This document shows positions 22,966-34,564 of a stretch of DNA of 64,000 bases, piece after piece. Both the position numbers and the translations under genes were made by a program. The notes under the pieces were generated by a model. It was given only the letters and a program-made list of their open reading frames with translations, was not told the origin of the DNA and ran no database searches. The DNA is from Papaver somniferum (lineage: Eukaryota; Streptophyta; Magnoliopsida; Ranunculales; Papaveraceae), in NCBI RefSeq assembly GCF_003573695.1, contig NC_039361.1:39105393-39169392 (forward strand), in the 5' to 3' direction. The first letter of the stretch is position 1. Every line of letters starts with the position of its first letter.

Positions 22966-25583
22966 TGTAAAGATGAGGGTGCCCAAATACACCACAATTT
23001 TTAAATTATCCACCTATATTCCTCCACCGAAAGTGATTGTCTATGGAAAAAATTTAGAAAAATACGACAGATCGGTGTTCACACTTTATGTGATCGTCTA
23101 TAGATACGAGATCGAGACAATACAACAATCAAAGTGTGATTACTTGATAATAGGTTTGGACTTTACCAAACACTATAGGATCACTATCAAGTAATACGGA
23201 ATTAACATTTGTGTAATTTATTTTAAATTATAATAACAACAATTATAATTGCGGAAATATAAAAGTAAAAGACACAGAAATATTTTGTTAACGAGGAAAC
23301 CGCAAATGCAGAAAAACCCTGGGACCTAGTCCAGAATTGAATACTCTCAAAATTAAGCCGCTAAAAAAAATCTAAACAAACTTCGTATAGTTGAGACCAA
23401 GCAACTAAACCTATAGTTCACTTAGTTTCTTCAGTATCCCTGCGCTTCCGACATACAATAAGTGCACGCACTGGAACAATTCATTTGGATCGTATTCCAA
23501 ACAACAAAGGAACAATAAATCTGTTTGGTAACAACTCTCTTGATTATTTCAGATGAAGATATATCAAGTCATATGCAAAGGCTCTTCTGTTTAACCAATA
23601 AACTCCTTTTCCAGGTTAGATCAATCTATCCAACAACTACCGAAGTAGCAAAGTTTAGATTTGCAATCAATCAATATAGATTCAAACAAGAAACTATAAG
23701 GTGGTGCCGATCTTACAGAACTAATCAATCGAATAAATCTGATTCTAGTTGGATCCTAGCTGATCAAGGTTTGTACACACCCAAAGATATAAAAGCCAAA
23801 TCAGAAATCTTATTTGTCTTCAAATCTTCTTTAATCTTCAATAAACACCTGCACAACATCACTTGAATCTCTTGTGATCAATCACGCACATAAACTGCAA
23901 TTATCTAGATTAACACCAACGGTACTCGTAGAGATTCTTGATCCCATGGAAGTCTTTAAACGAGCGGTCGTAAGAGATTTTTCCTAATTATGGTACTTTC
24001 CTCTCCGGATAGACGGCTCCACCAGAAACAACAAAAAGATGAATTTTTCCTGGCTCTTAGGATAGTTTGCTCGAAATGCAAACTTTGGTATTTATAGACC
24101 AAGGATGCTTGGAAACCAAGTAATTTCCAAAACCGAATATTCTCAGGATATGCAATAAATACCAAATCGGTTTTCATAATAGTTTGTCCAATATTTCTGA
24201 AATCTCTCATAGAAAATCTCCAATTAGTAAATGCACATTACCAATTTTTATTTTCTAGAGATATGCATTTAATTGCTAGTAATTAAAGCATATAAAACTA
24301 ACAACCTTAATTAAAAGATTCTTAATTTATTTCGGTCCGGGATCTCCTTGACTTATTGAGGAATATCTTTGAACAATAAAAGATAAGAGTTATTGATCAT
24401 GTTCAAAGTATGTCGACATTTTTTCCTTGTAAATCCTCTTTCATATTTATAATCTTGGAATCGATTATACCACACTTCCAAACAAGTTTAGAATTTGTTC
24501 ATCTGTATTCCAAGAAAACTATGTGATTGATCAAATATAAATTCACTAATCATGGGTCTACGGTTTTACCAAACACAAGGATCGGTCCTACCTTAATATG
24601 GTTCCTGGGACCGGTTACATCAGCTACCAGGATCAGTTACATTAATTACCAGGAACGGTTACCATATACTCATGGTATTACTTGTGATCGGTTACACAAG
24701 TCACTAGGACCGGTTACACCAATTACCAGGATCAGTTACACCAATTACTAGGACCGGTTACACCAATTACAAAGATCAATTACACAACTCTTTTGTGATA
24801 GGTCACACCAATTACTAGGATCGGTCACACAAATTACAAATATAAATCATACCATCTCAGGTGATTACTTAGGATCGGTTACACTAATAAAAGTCATACC
24901 AATTCATAAGTCAGGCACTGTGACTAGTTATACCAAGATACATAATAAGTTATGATCAGTTCTACTAACTCACACATATTGGTAATCCAAAGATATGCAA
25001 TGAATAACAATATGAATAAGCCTAGCGATTTCCCTTTCGATTCATAAACAAGTTCATGAATGTACTTCCTTTAAACAAATGTAAACATTGTTTCCTCGGA
25101 CGAAATCTTCACCTTTACCCATACACGTAATCGCAATAGCATTCATACGATTATGTCGATGTCATATATACGAAGTTCAAAGATAAGCATTATACTTTGT
25201 AACCTAATTCCTTAACACTATGATCATGTGATCATGTCTTACTACTAGAGTATAATCATTCACATCTTCGCAGTTATGTTTTCAATATAGCACGACTTGA
25301 AAGATACGTTAGGAATGAAACAATTCAAGTCAAATATTACTAACCTCAAGAGGAAGGATGATGTCTTCGTTGTAGCTTGTTACTTCTTCACATTCTTCAA
25401 GTCATCGAGTAATACTTGTATGTCTCATAATTCTAGACTTTCTAGTCTAACCTATACGAAGTTGTCTCTAGTACATAATCAAGCGACTCCTTAGATGAGT
25501 TTTGATTCACTAAAATATGACAACCAAACTTGACATACCAACGCTTGGTGGGTTCAACCGATCTATTCTCTAACAATCTCCCC
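22966..25583 (-). mobile_element. Copia-B solo-type LTR with retained polypurine bases
   Basis: One LTR (22966-25575, 2610 bp), plus-strand TGTAAAG to TAACA, sits in the 5' LTR of Copia-A. It is distantly related to that LTR: both share the AACGAGGAAACCGCAAATGC block. Eight bases (25576-25583, in sense GGGGAGAT, the usual polypurine tract) lie between the LTR and the right target duplication. There is no internal region, primer site or second LTR. Confidence 0.85.
24540..24960. repeat. Degenerate GGTTACACC array
   Basis: About 12 copies of a 25-35-bp unit built on GGATCGGTTACACCAATTAC, within the Copia-B LTR. A similar array is at 12490-12790. Confidence 0.8.
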
Positions 25584-25588
25584 CTTAC
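25584..25588. other. Target duplication of Copia-B LTR, right copy
   Basis: CTTAC matches 22961-22965. Confidence 0.85.
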
Positions 25589-25957
25589 CAACACGCATTT
25601 CGAGAAATATGTAAGCGAGTTAAACTCAACTCGAAATATCAAATGTGTATAATCGAATTCTATATAGCTATACGGCTTTTGTCTCAAACAGGAGATAGAG
25701 TAGATAGATTTTTGACTGATAGATGAGTTCAAGTCTCCACATAATTTTGTTGATGATGTTCCACAAGATCCCCTTAGTAGTTCTTCGTCTTCAACCGATG
25801 AATGACGTAAAGTATAATGCTCAACTAAACTTTATATCCTAATCCGAGACTTAGCTATAAGTAGACTAGAAATCAAGACTTATAATTTTGGAAACTAAAC
25901 TTGACAACAAGCTTGAGATAGCAACGCTTGCGAGTTCGACCGAGCATTGCTCTAACA
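25589..25957 (-). repeat. Copia-A 5' LTR, second part
   Basis: This continues the match to 16836-17197 of the left LTR and ends in CTCTAACA, the terminal inverted TG/CA end. Together with 20900-22965 the LTR measures 2435 bp. Confidence 0.92.
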
Positions 25958-25962
25958 ATAAA
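25958..25962. other. Target site duplication of Copia-A, right copy
   Basis: ATAAA matches 14762-14766. Confidence 0.9.
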
Positions 25963-26278
25963 GAAATTATCCGCGAATAGGAAATAATATATAACCGAAC
26001 AAATTTTGTTAATCTGCATACCCGAAAAAGTTTTATTTTACTCAACATAAGAAAACAATCTAAACAACCCCTCCAAAGTTGTTATAAACAGATACAAAGA
26101 CAACGAATCTGCTTGTCGTAGACCCCTAGATGGGTTAAAATGAACACATGGTATCCCATTAGCAGCACAATGGATTTAACAGTTGAAATAAACTCAAAAA
26201 TCAAATCTAAATATTTTCCACTAAACCTAAAATTATTAAAATATGCACAATGAACTTCCATTCCATTTTATCAAAAGT

Positions 26279-26525
26279 GGAATCTACGCATTTTGGTCAC
26301 ATCAATTTTCGCCTTCTTGGCAAGATAATTAACAAAGAACTTGTCAGAGGTGTTCCCAAAATCGATGCTAATATCGATGGTTTTTGTGGAGCTTGTCAAA
26401 AAGGTAAACAAGTAAGAGTTCCACATAAATCATCTCGAGAAATTACCACCAAGGCTCCACTTGATTTAATTCATATGGATCTCTTTGGACTCATTCAACC
26501 ACCTACTGTTGGAGGGAAGAAATAA
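26279..26525 (+). pseudogene. Copia integrase fragment (GAG-pre-integrase zinc region)
   Basis: This open plus-strand frame gives HFGHINFRLLGKIINKELV, GFCGACQKGKQVRVPHKSS and APLDLIHMDLFGLIQPPT. These are the H-H and C-C zinc-binding part and the start of the integrase core of a SIRE-like Copia. The frame stops just after GGKK. No LTR or other pol sequence is present. It lies antisense inside the LINE, with no flanking duplication that I can see. Confidence 0.85.
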
Positions 26526-27741
26526 CACATCTCTAATTTCATCTTTATCCAAAATTTTGATTAAATCAATATTTTCGTCTCAGTGATAACTTTGTGTATA
26601 ATATGTTCTTGTTTCCCTCAGTAGTACTAATACCTAAAAAATGATCTCTTAAAATCAAATCTAATTTCTCACTTTCTTCCATCTAAAGACTAGAACTATC
26701 CATTCAAGAACTGTATAATGCTTAACATGAAAATATTTAGTACACTTGTCATGCTTCTTGAATAAATTTTTTGTGTTGTTCCCTAACCAATATATGTTTT
26801 TAATCTTACTTCAAGTTTCTAGTTCATTTTCAAGGTTTCTCAAAAAAAAAAAAATTAGACACCAAATTATCAGGTTTTGCATTCTCTTTATTAATTTGTT
26901 TAAAAAATTTCTCTATATTTTTAAAAATGTTTTAAAAAACATTATTATTCCAATCCTTGAAATCCCTTGGTGTAAATCATATTAGTATGCATTTTATTCA
27001 TTTTTCAAACATTTTCTATAAAAGTTTTATACTCTTTATGTTCCATCTAAACACTAAAGAACTTGTAAGGTATGTTCTGTTTAATTGTAATGGGATCAAA
27101 ATATATAATCAAGGGGTTATAATCAGAAGCAATTCTAGTTAAATGATGGACTAAAGCTTCAAGAAAGCATTCAAACCAGTCCATATTCACCATACTTATA
27201 TCAACCCATTCTCTTATATTTTCAACTCCTTTCCTCTAATTAGACCAAGTAAAGGATGACCATTAAATCTCAAATCCATTATGCCTACTTGTTGAATTAA
27301 AAGTTGAATAATAAAATCTGCACTAGGATTTGAATCATTACCCCTTCTCTATCAGACTTGTCTAAAACAAAGTTAAGGTCTCTTACAATCATCCATGAGT
27401 GACCTATTTGTTCTCCTAAACTTCGAATATATTCCCACAGACAAATTTTCCCTTGAGAATTTAAAGCACCATACAAGAAGTATAATAGAGGGTGCCTTAA
27501 AATTCAAAAGAGACAGTAGTGATATTTAACTTATCCTCCACTAACTGAACATCTAAGTTATTAAGCCATGCCACAATTTGGCTACCAGATTTTCTTATTG
27601 AAGATATGATAATCCAATCTTTGAAATGAAGTTTTGTAGCAGTATTCTCCATACGAAGTGTTAAATAAGTGAAAATTGTAGGACTATTACAACATTGAGC
27701 ATCCCAAGACAAGATAATCAGTTTTTGAAAAAGGCGGATAT

Positions 27742-27746
27742 ATATG
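27742..27746. other. Probable target duplication of Tat-1, left copy
   Basis: ATATG directly before the LTR TG is found again at 40173-40177. Confidence 0.6.
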
Positions 27747-29976
27747 TGTTGATGGTGGTTTTTAGCTTATGGTTAAAATCGTAAAACCTTGCATCTGATG
27801 TGACGTCAGTCTGCAAGGAAATAGAGCCACATGTGCTAACCTCTCCACTGGCATATTTATTGAGCCGCTCAATATACTTACATGAAATTTATCCAGACCG
27901 GCGAATCCCAGATGTTCTGTAAATTTCGGTGCCTCGCGTATATTCACTTAATATAAGTTCCTCTGAATGCCTTCTATGTTATGTTCTCCGGCCGAACTCT
28001 TAATGTTGATATGGCATGACGATTTATGTTCACTCGCAGCAGAGTAGCACGAATCTCCAAGTATAAAGAATAAGATCTTTACATAAGGTATTCAATCAGA
28101 AAAGCATGCTGCTCTCTGGCAACGAACTTAAAAGAGATCTGTGTCGACACATATAATTCAGTCAATCGTCCTGACTAACTTGCAGAAGTTAGGGTTTCGC
28201 GCCTCGCGCAATATACCAGACCTTGCTTGTCAAAATTAAGTCTAAGCAAACTAAGTAATTAATCCGCCATGGATTAGCAGGTGCAGAACCTCGCTCAGAA
28301 TAAGAAAAAAACAGGGATCTGCAGCAGCAAAAAGAGGCGTGGCCATGACCAAGTCCATCTAGCGCCATTGGCCACGTCCGGAACCTATTTCCTTGACCAA
28401 TCAGGTCGCTTTAAGCTCGCCACACTCTCACCAGAAGTATAGTCGCGCCTTATGTTTGGACGACCCTCTTTTTGGGCCAATCAAGTTGCTCTCAACTTGC
28501 CACCATGCATTAAAGGCCAAACACACCCTGCCGCGCCACCATATTGGTCGGCATGCCAACATGCCACTCTACCGCGACAACTTCAGAACATGCCAACTTT
28601 GCAACATGCCAACTTCGCAACATGCTACCTCGCAAATATGCCACTTCGTGACAACCTTCCATAAATAGCCACCCATGGCAATTCCTACTCCTGTGGTCGT
28701 TTCCACACTATGGCCTTGCCATATTTCCTTTGGTATAGCCATGGCGTCATTTGCACAAATGTAGCGTCATGCCGCAACCACATGCCACGTGCACTAATTA
28801 GGATTTCGACATGCCAAACCCTAATTTGGGAAAATTGCTACCAAAGCCAAATAACGTTTCCCAGAAGCAAAGGTATTGGCGTGGCAACAGGGCCAATGTT
28901 TCCACGTCACATGTGGGTCTGACTCCACGACGCCAAGTTTTGGCCACGCCAAACCCTAATTCTTCCACGGCTCCTTGGCCACGCCAAGCCCTAATTCTTC
29001 CACGGCGCCTTGGCCACGCCAAGCCCTAATTCTTCCACGGCACCTTGACAACGCCAAGCCCTAATTCTTCCACGGCGCCTTGGCCACGCCAAGCCCTAAT
29101 TCTTTCACGGCGCCAAACCCTAACTTTGGACACGGAGCCAATTTTTAGCTTTGGCCATGCCGCAACATCACTGGCATACCGCTATGCCACATCTACGCCA
29201 TTGGCATGCCGCTATGCCGTGGCTACGCCACTGGCATTCCATTAGCATGTGGCTAACGCCACTTCGCTATACAACAAGATGTGGCCATAATCAATGGTCA
29301 TCCTTCTTCATGAGATGCGATCTCAGCCATCAAAGTTCTCCACCAAACCGGTAAGCTCGCGACAAGTTTTAAGGCGACTAGCCAAAACGAGCCTAGAATC
29401 ACATGATATTTAACTGCGGAAAGCCTCTCGATTTTAACTTGCCACACGTAGCAAAATGCTACATGTTTTCCACGAAAATACTCGAGACATCAAAATAAAA
29501 CTGGGGGATGCTCATAAGGGTATTGGTCTGGCGGTTTACAGCGTGCGGCGTGCAATGCGCCCGTTACAAAAAAGTGTCATGAAGTGGGATAATTAGTTGT
29601 GGTGAAAAGTAACGGTGTAAACAATTTATTTCCTTCATCATGGAAGCGTAATGACTGGCGGTTACACGAATTCACTTCCCTCATCATGGAAGCATAACGT
29701 CTGACACTTACACGTCGCAAAACGCCACACTTCCAGAATCAACTATTCTGGCAACACTTTCTTCGCTTCCCTCCCTAAGACCAACCCTTCTCCTTCACTT
29801 TGTGACCGAAGCAAGCCTGGAACGACCATTTCTTGGTTTAGGCCAGGATTGTACAGATTGATCTCTCGAATCAAAAGTACTCCCGTGCAGTACATTGTTT
29901 AGGGTTTAGATTCGTTTCTCACCCACACAAACCCAAAATTACCAAAATCAGTAGAAACGGTTTTCACCCACGAAAA
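27747..29976 (+). repeat. Tat-1 5' LTR (lacks its core promoter)
   Basis: It opens TGTTGATGG and aligns with 37715-40172. About 190 bp present in the other LTR (39715-39905) are missing after position 29713, including the TATA box. It includes five 35-bp repeats at 28951-29114. Confidence 0.9.
28951..29114 (+). repeat. 35-bp tandem repeat in Tat-1 5' LTR
   Basis: Four full units and one partial unit begin AAGCCCTAATTCTTCCACGG and end TTGGCCACGCC. The 3' LTR has the same array at 38934-39115 with one rearranged unit. Confidence 0.9.
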
Positions 29977-29994
29977 ATTGGCGACTACAGTGGG
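29977..29994 (+). other. Tat-1 primer binding site
   Basis: ATTGGCGACTACAGTGGG begins at the LTR end. Its resemblance to the TTGGCGACTCCGCTGGGG-like site of Tat/Ogre elements is inference from memory of that lineage. Confidence 0.55.
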
Positions 29995-30062
29995 AGATTA
30001 ATCTCTCGGTTACAATATCAATTTACCAATTCCCGATTTTATCTTTCAACTCCGATCTCAAG

Positions 30063-30446
30063 ATGGTAGAACTCAAGTCAGGATCAGCAACAAACCCTGA
30101 GAATACTAGCGCTGAAATCATCCCCGGTACTAACGCTCCTTCCAGTGGAATTAATACACCACCTGCCAACACCAGCGGTGCGAAAAATGTTCCTTCAGGT
30201 GTTACACCGCCGATCACCAGAGCCAGAGCCGCTGCTGCCACTCCCAACGCCTCTTCAAGTGTGACAGCTCCAACCGCCACCATAGCCGCTGCTACTTCAC
30301 CAACAGGACGAGAAACTGGAGGATCCAGAAGAAGCCGACCTCTTCTTACCACTGTTGATTTGATGGAAAGACAAAAGGTTCTCGTAAGGCTCAGACAGAC
30401 ATGGCTACAACTCAGAAAGAGATACCTATTTTCCTCAAGACACTAA
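30063..30446 (+). pseudogene. Tat-1 gag-like N-terminal ORF
   Basis: A 127-codon frame starts with ATG 87 bases after the LTR end. It is rich in Ala, Thr, Ser and Pro (for example GVTPPITRARAAAATPNASS) and turns basic at the end. Related reading frames, interrupted by stops, seem to continue to about 31020. Position after the primer site suggests the start of a degenerate gag. No capsid domain or zinc knuckle can be seen, so function is not shown. Confidence 0.5.
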
Positions 30447-31139
30447 CGAAGCGGCTACCACAAGAGTCACGTCAACCCCAGATGAAGCTGACAAGGAATA
30501 CTTTTAACATCCGGCGCAGGCACTTCAACATCACACGCGTTTATAGATGAAGAAGCTCGTGTTGCTCTTGAACGCCCAGTAGAAGGGAATCAGCAATCCA
30601 ATTTCATCACACGTGAAGATCAGGAACGACTTCTCCAAAATCGAGGCAAAGAAAATCAGCAACCCTCCCGAGTTCATAGAGACCCTCTTCCCGTTTGCAT
30701 GATTTCTGGGGACTTCGCCCAAAAAATCGTGCAGTCTATGATGAAACATTTATGTGAGATTTTGTATATCTCCAAGGCGCAGCGTCAAGACATATTTGCA
30801 TCCCTCAACCACACTGTATCAGGAAAAAAGTTGTTTCCAGCCAGGGAAGCCGTTCCCAAACCCCAACCTCTCCTGGAAAGCACGATTGATAGATGGAACT
30901 GGGGACTCCTAACCGCTGTTCACTTGAAGGATGTCTAGTTTGACAGCACACTGATTGACGCAGCCTCCGATTTCAACATTGTAACCATTAAGGCTATGAG
31001 AATGGAAAGGGAAAATCAAACAGAATAAGCGTATTCTTTCCTATAAGGAGAAAAACAAGATTTTCCAGCCAACACTATTCGTGCCGTCTTCCCATACGCC
31101 ATATCGTATCAAGTCGTTTTTCGAAGTCAAGGGTTAATA

Positions 31140-31422
31140 GCACCCTCATTGGAGTTTTATCCAGAAGTCGCTCCGCTTCAACGTTCTCCAGCAGCGGATT
31201 CGCTTCAACATTCGCTCCAGCAGCCTCTCTGCTTCAGCGTTCTCTCCATAAACTGCTCTAGGATCCGAAGCCGAAGCTTCAGCGTTTTGCTCCATACGCT
31301 TCAACGCCTGCTTCCTGTCAAGGATCATGCCGTAGACGCCACTTCTTCCTGCCAAGGATTGTGCCGTAGCCTCCACGCTCCTTCCTTCCAAGGTTCGTGC
31401 CCATAGCCACCACACTCCTTGA
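31140..31422 (+). repeat. Imperfect short repeats in Tat-1 internal region
   Basis: CGCTTCAACGTTCTCCAGCA-like units recur at 31165-31300 and CTTCCTTCCAAGG/CTTCCTGTCAAGG units at 31305-31400. Both strands are open by composition, but no protein is recognised. Confidence 0.55.
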
Positions 31423-33158
31423 TGTGGTTTTTTATAGTTGTAGAAAATGGTAAGAAAAGATGTCGTTCACTCAGACTTGTAAAGATTTGATTTTAGACTT
31501 AATTTTGATTTCACTTAGAAAATTTGTAAAAGATGATAACAATGTTACGAGAGACTGGGACTCAGAATTCCACCAATAAATTCATCCATGCGATTCATAT
31601 ATTTATTCTAGACAATTATATCTCAAATAGAATATTGACTCTGTTTCTTGCCAAGGTAGATTTTTGAAAAGCAACGAATGTATATCTAAAGCATGGGATA
31701 TCAAAAGACTTAACCTAAGTATAACCCATCAATTGAAATCACAACCATTCAATAAAAACCATAAAACAATTAATAATCCATGCAATAAGTCATAAAAGAA
31801 TTAATATAATTACCACACGCATGAAAAATGGCTTCCTCCGTCATCCCAGTGTTGGGGTTTAGCTCCTCATATTATTCACGTGCTCAAAATAGTTGTTCAT
31901 AGCTCAAATAGGTGAAAAACAAGAGAAAACTAATAAAGCATACAGTTTGCAACGCTAGAATGGCGTTACAAACAGCTGTTACAACGGGTGTTAAACTGTT
32001 ACAGAGAAAAGATGACAACTTTATAATATATGTGATCTGTTGAACAACGATACTTCTGTTGTGCTGTTTAAATAAGACTGCCTCTCCGACTGTACACGTC
32101 TGTCCATGTTCTTCAGCTTCTGTTCTTCACCAGCAGCAGGTGAATATTCCTGCAACTTCACCTGCGCTTCTCTGCTCCGATTTTGTCGTCCCCAAACCCT
32201 CGACTCCCTTTTCAGACCCCTACCAACCTTATTTATACACAACAGGTGCAAAGAATCCCGAGAAATCTTCTCTCGCTGCAAGTCACAGAATTATTACCTT
32301 TTTTTCGATTTTCTATGCATCTGCTGAGCTTCCATGTATACTCAAACTTCCTTACTTTTATTTGTACGAATCCTGGGAGAATATTTCACACGTAACTGCC
32401 AAAATTTAATCCAAAAACATCCTGGAATATCTTTCCTCCCAGTTTTATCGAATCTGGCCGCGTTACTTTCTTGTCTTGTCACAGCAACCTGATTTACCAA
32501 GAATCAACTATCCAGCCAATTCTAGTCGATCCAAACTGGCGTACCAACCCTGGTTAGTTCTTACGAGTCCAGTCCAAGATAAAACAACGTTTGAATCTCC
32601 GCTGAAACATCTCAAAAATCCAAATATCAACCCGAGTATTATTCAACTCCTGTTTCGCCTCAACACGATTATCTAGCCCATTTCTTTCGATTCCGGAGAA
32701 CATATCATTCATGTTTAGTCCAATACAGTCTTCCCAAGAAGTTTCAACGATTGAATCAGCCTAAAACGCGTCCAAATCACAAACCCTAAATGCTGCCAGT
32801 GAGTGAACATGTTTTCCTGCCAAATTGTGAATTTGAATTTGGGAGATGACCTCCCCCTATCCAGTTCCGGTATGCCAATAGCAGTTTCCCTGGAAAATGG
32901 GACGCCACTTATCCTCTGATGGGGTGTAAATAGCAGTTGGGCTACCCCTTAGCAAATGAGGTCCCCCTTATCCAAATCTTGGGTCCATTTAGTAGGTATC
33001 CTCCGGGCGTTTTTACCAACTTTTCGAGTCGATTTCTCCACACATGTTTATTTCTCCAAAAACACCTACAAAGACATAAAATACCAAAAAAAGCACAGAA
33101 TCGAGTACTAACATTACAGAGAATTGAGACTAATATAGACACATAAATGCGTCTATCA
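31423..33158 (-). repeat. Athila-2 3' LTR
   Basis: On the plus strand it runs from TGTGG to CTATCA (in sense TGATAGACGC). Stretches such as GAGACTGGGACTCAGAATTC correspond to the Athila-1 LTR end (about 9430-9470). Length is 1736 bp. Confidence 0.85.
32229..32237 (-). promoter_or_regulatory. Athila-2 LTR TATA box
   Basis: In sense this reads TATAAATAA, at a position comparable to the TATA box of Athila-1. Confidence 0.5.
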
Positions 33159-33174
33159 AATACCCCCAAGCTTA
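33159..33174 (-). other. Athila-2 polypurine tract
   Basis: In sense this reads ATAAGCTTGGGGGTATT, next to the LTR TG. Confidence 0.85.
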
Positions 33175-34400
33175 TTATTTGCTAGTCCTCGAGCAAAGCA
33201 AATTTAGAAAATAAAATCCTAACTCACAGTCGCAGGCATCGTCGATTGCATTTAGCGTATGCAACAAGCCTTAAAACCCCTAGGTGGCCCTAGTGGCCGA
33301 GTTATAGTCTCGGGAGGGCTTACAAGAGATATACCCACAAAAACTTTACACTCCAGACCCTAACTATCTATGCAAAACCTCGGAAGGCACTAAAGAATCT
33401 CCTTGGTTGGCATACTGTCATTGACTACAGGAGGAAGTACCCTGATGCGAAATTTCAATTGTTGTACACGAGTTTGCACTCAAGCATACTAAATTTCATA
33501 TATAAGTGACAGAGCTCTACTCAGATAGTCGCACTATGGACATCAATATCCAGAGTCAACAAATCACATGGATAGATTAAGAGATGGATATAGAGAAAAT
33601 CATAGATGGTTTTGATGTTGACTAGGTGAACGGTGTTTCTCATATCTGTCTGAAGGCCACTGCCAAAATGAACCTATCCTAATGGATTGAGATACTAGTC
33701 TGACTAATATCAACACTACTGGCATATACAAGGGAACCAGTGGTTCATAATCCCAACTCTAGGTCAACACAACTGGCATATACAAGGGTACCAGTGGTCG
33801 ACTTTATTGAATTTATTCCGGTTGGTCTAGTGGTCTGGTCTTTTTTTTTTCTTCGCAGTGCGAGGTATGGGTTAAAAAGAAGGGGCAAGCTATTGATGAT
33901 AGCCATTCTCAGGAAGCTTAGCTTAGAGCCTTTCCCATGCATGTCTGTCCCGGCAAGCCGAAAAGAGCTCTATTGTGCGTTTGTTTTTTCCATATTTTTC
34001 TTTCTTTCTTTCTTTTTCTTTTTCATTTTTTTTTGGGGTATCTCAATCACTCTATTTGACCCTAGCAGTGGTAACAACTTGAATCGTGAGCCCCACCAAA
34101 TCACTTAGAAAAGCATATTTTAAAAAGAAAACAAAATAAGAACAGAAGTGAAAATGACTCAACGATATATTGCGAAACTACCATGTTATTTCTAACACCT
34201 GAGCTTTGTGCTTTTATGATTAGACTCTTTAGATGTTTCCATCTAATCAGATTGGTTCCTCAACTCCTACAACCAAGATGCATCCATCCACTTAGATCGG
34301 TTAGTGCCATCCTTAATAAGCAAAAATTTCTAGGCTCTGGAGTTTAACATAATGCAACTAAAAAGTTTCTCCCATACCCCCAAACTTAAATCTAACATTG
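33175..34400 (-). other. Athila-2 3' non-coding region
   Basis: This is the inverted counterpart of 6990-8089 in Athila-1. Shared elements include the CTGGCATATACAAGGGAACC motifs and the second G-rich tract at 34374-34395. Confidence 0.8.
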
Positions 34401-34564
34401 TCCTCAATGTTCTAAAGATAAAATTTAAAGCATGAACAAGGAGAAACTATTACCATTTGATGCAAAAGAGTTAAGGAAAGATATTACCATGTTGCATGAG
34501 CATGGGTTACCTCCCAAGAAGTGCTAAGTTTAAAGTCTTCAGCCAGACTAAGAAAAAAAATTAA

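Larger units (their letters stand above)
14767..25957 (-). mobile_element. Copia-A: non-autonomous SIRE-like LTR retrotransposon
   Basis: This complete element runs on the minus strand. Its LTRs are 14767-17197 (3') and 20900-22965 plus 25589-25957 (5', split by a nested LTR). The primer site pairs with initiator tRNA-Met, the polypurine tract is at 17198-17210, and the 5-bp target duplication ATAAA is perfect. The internal part is only 3.7 kb and holds a gag-like frame with a zinc knuckle but no protease, integrase or reverse transcriptase, so it must be mobilised by a partner. The LTRs differ at many positions, so it is older than Athila-1. Confidence 0.9.
25963..27746 (-). pseudogene. LINE-1, 5' and middle part (endonuclease to RT)
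   Basis: On the minus strand the endonuclease starts near 27712 with MSWDAQCCNSPTIFTYL, the usual plant L1 opening. Its later part gives ENIREWVDISMVNMDWFECF near 27150-27240. RT segments appear at 26279-26130 (STFDKMEW, LGFSGKYLDLIFEFISTVK) and the catalytic box as FLFADN at the edge of the Copia-A insertion; the family box is FADD. A Copia integrase fragment replaces or interrupts the middle (26275-26530). Multiple stops are present. It is joined to 13711-14766 if Copia-A is removed. Confidence 0.85.

Noticed and set aside
28393..29354. Several ORFs in the Tat-1 5' LTR, repeated at 38420-39351
   Set aside because: They overlap the 35-bp repeats and other LTR repeats on both strands; LTRs of this type do not encode proteins.
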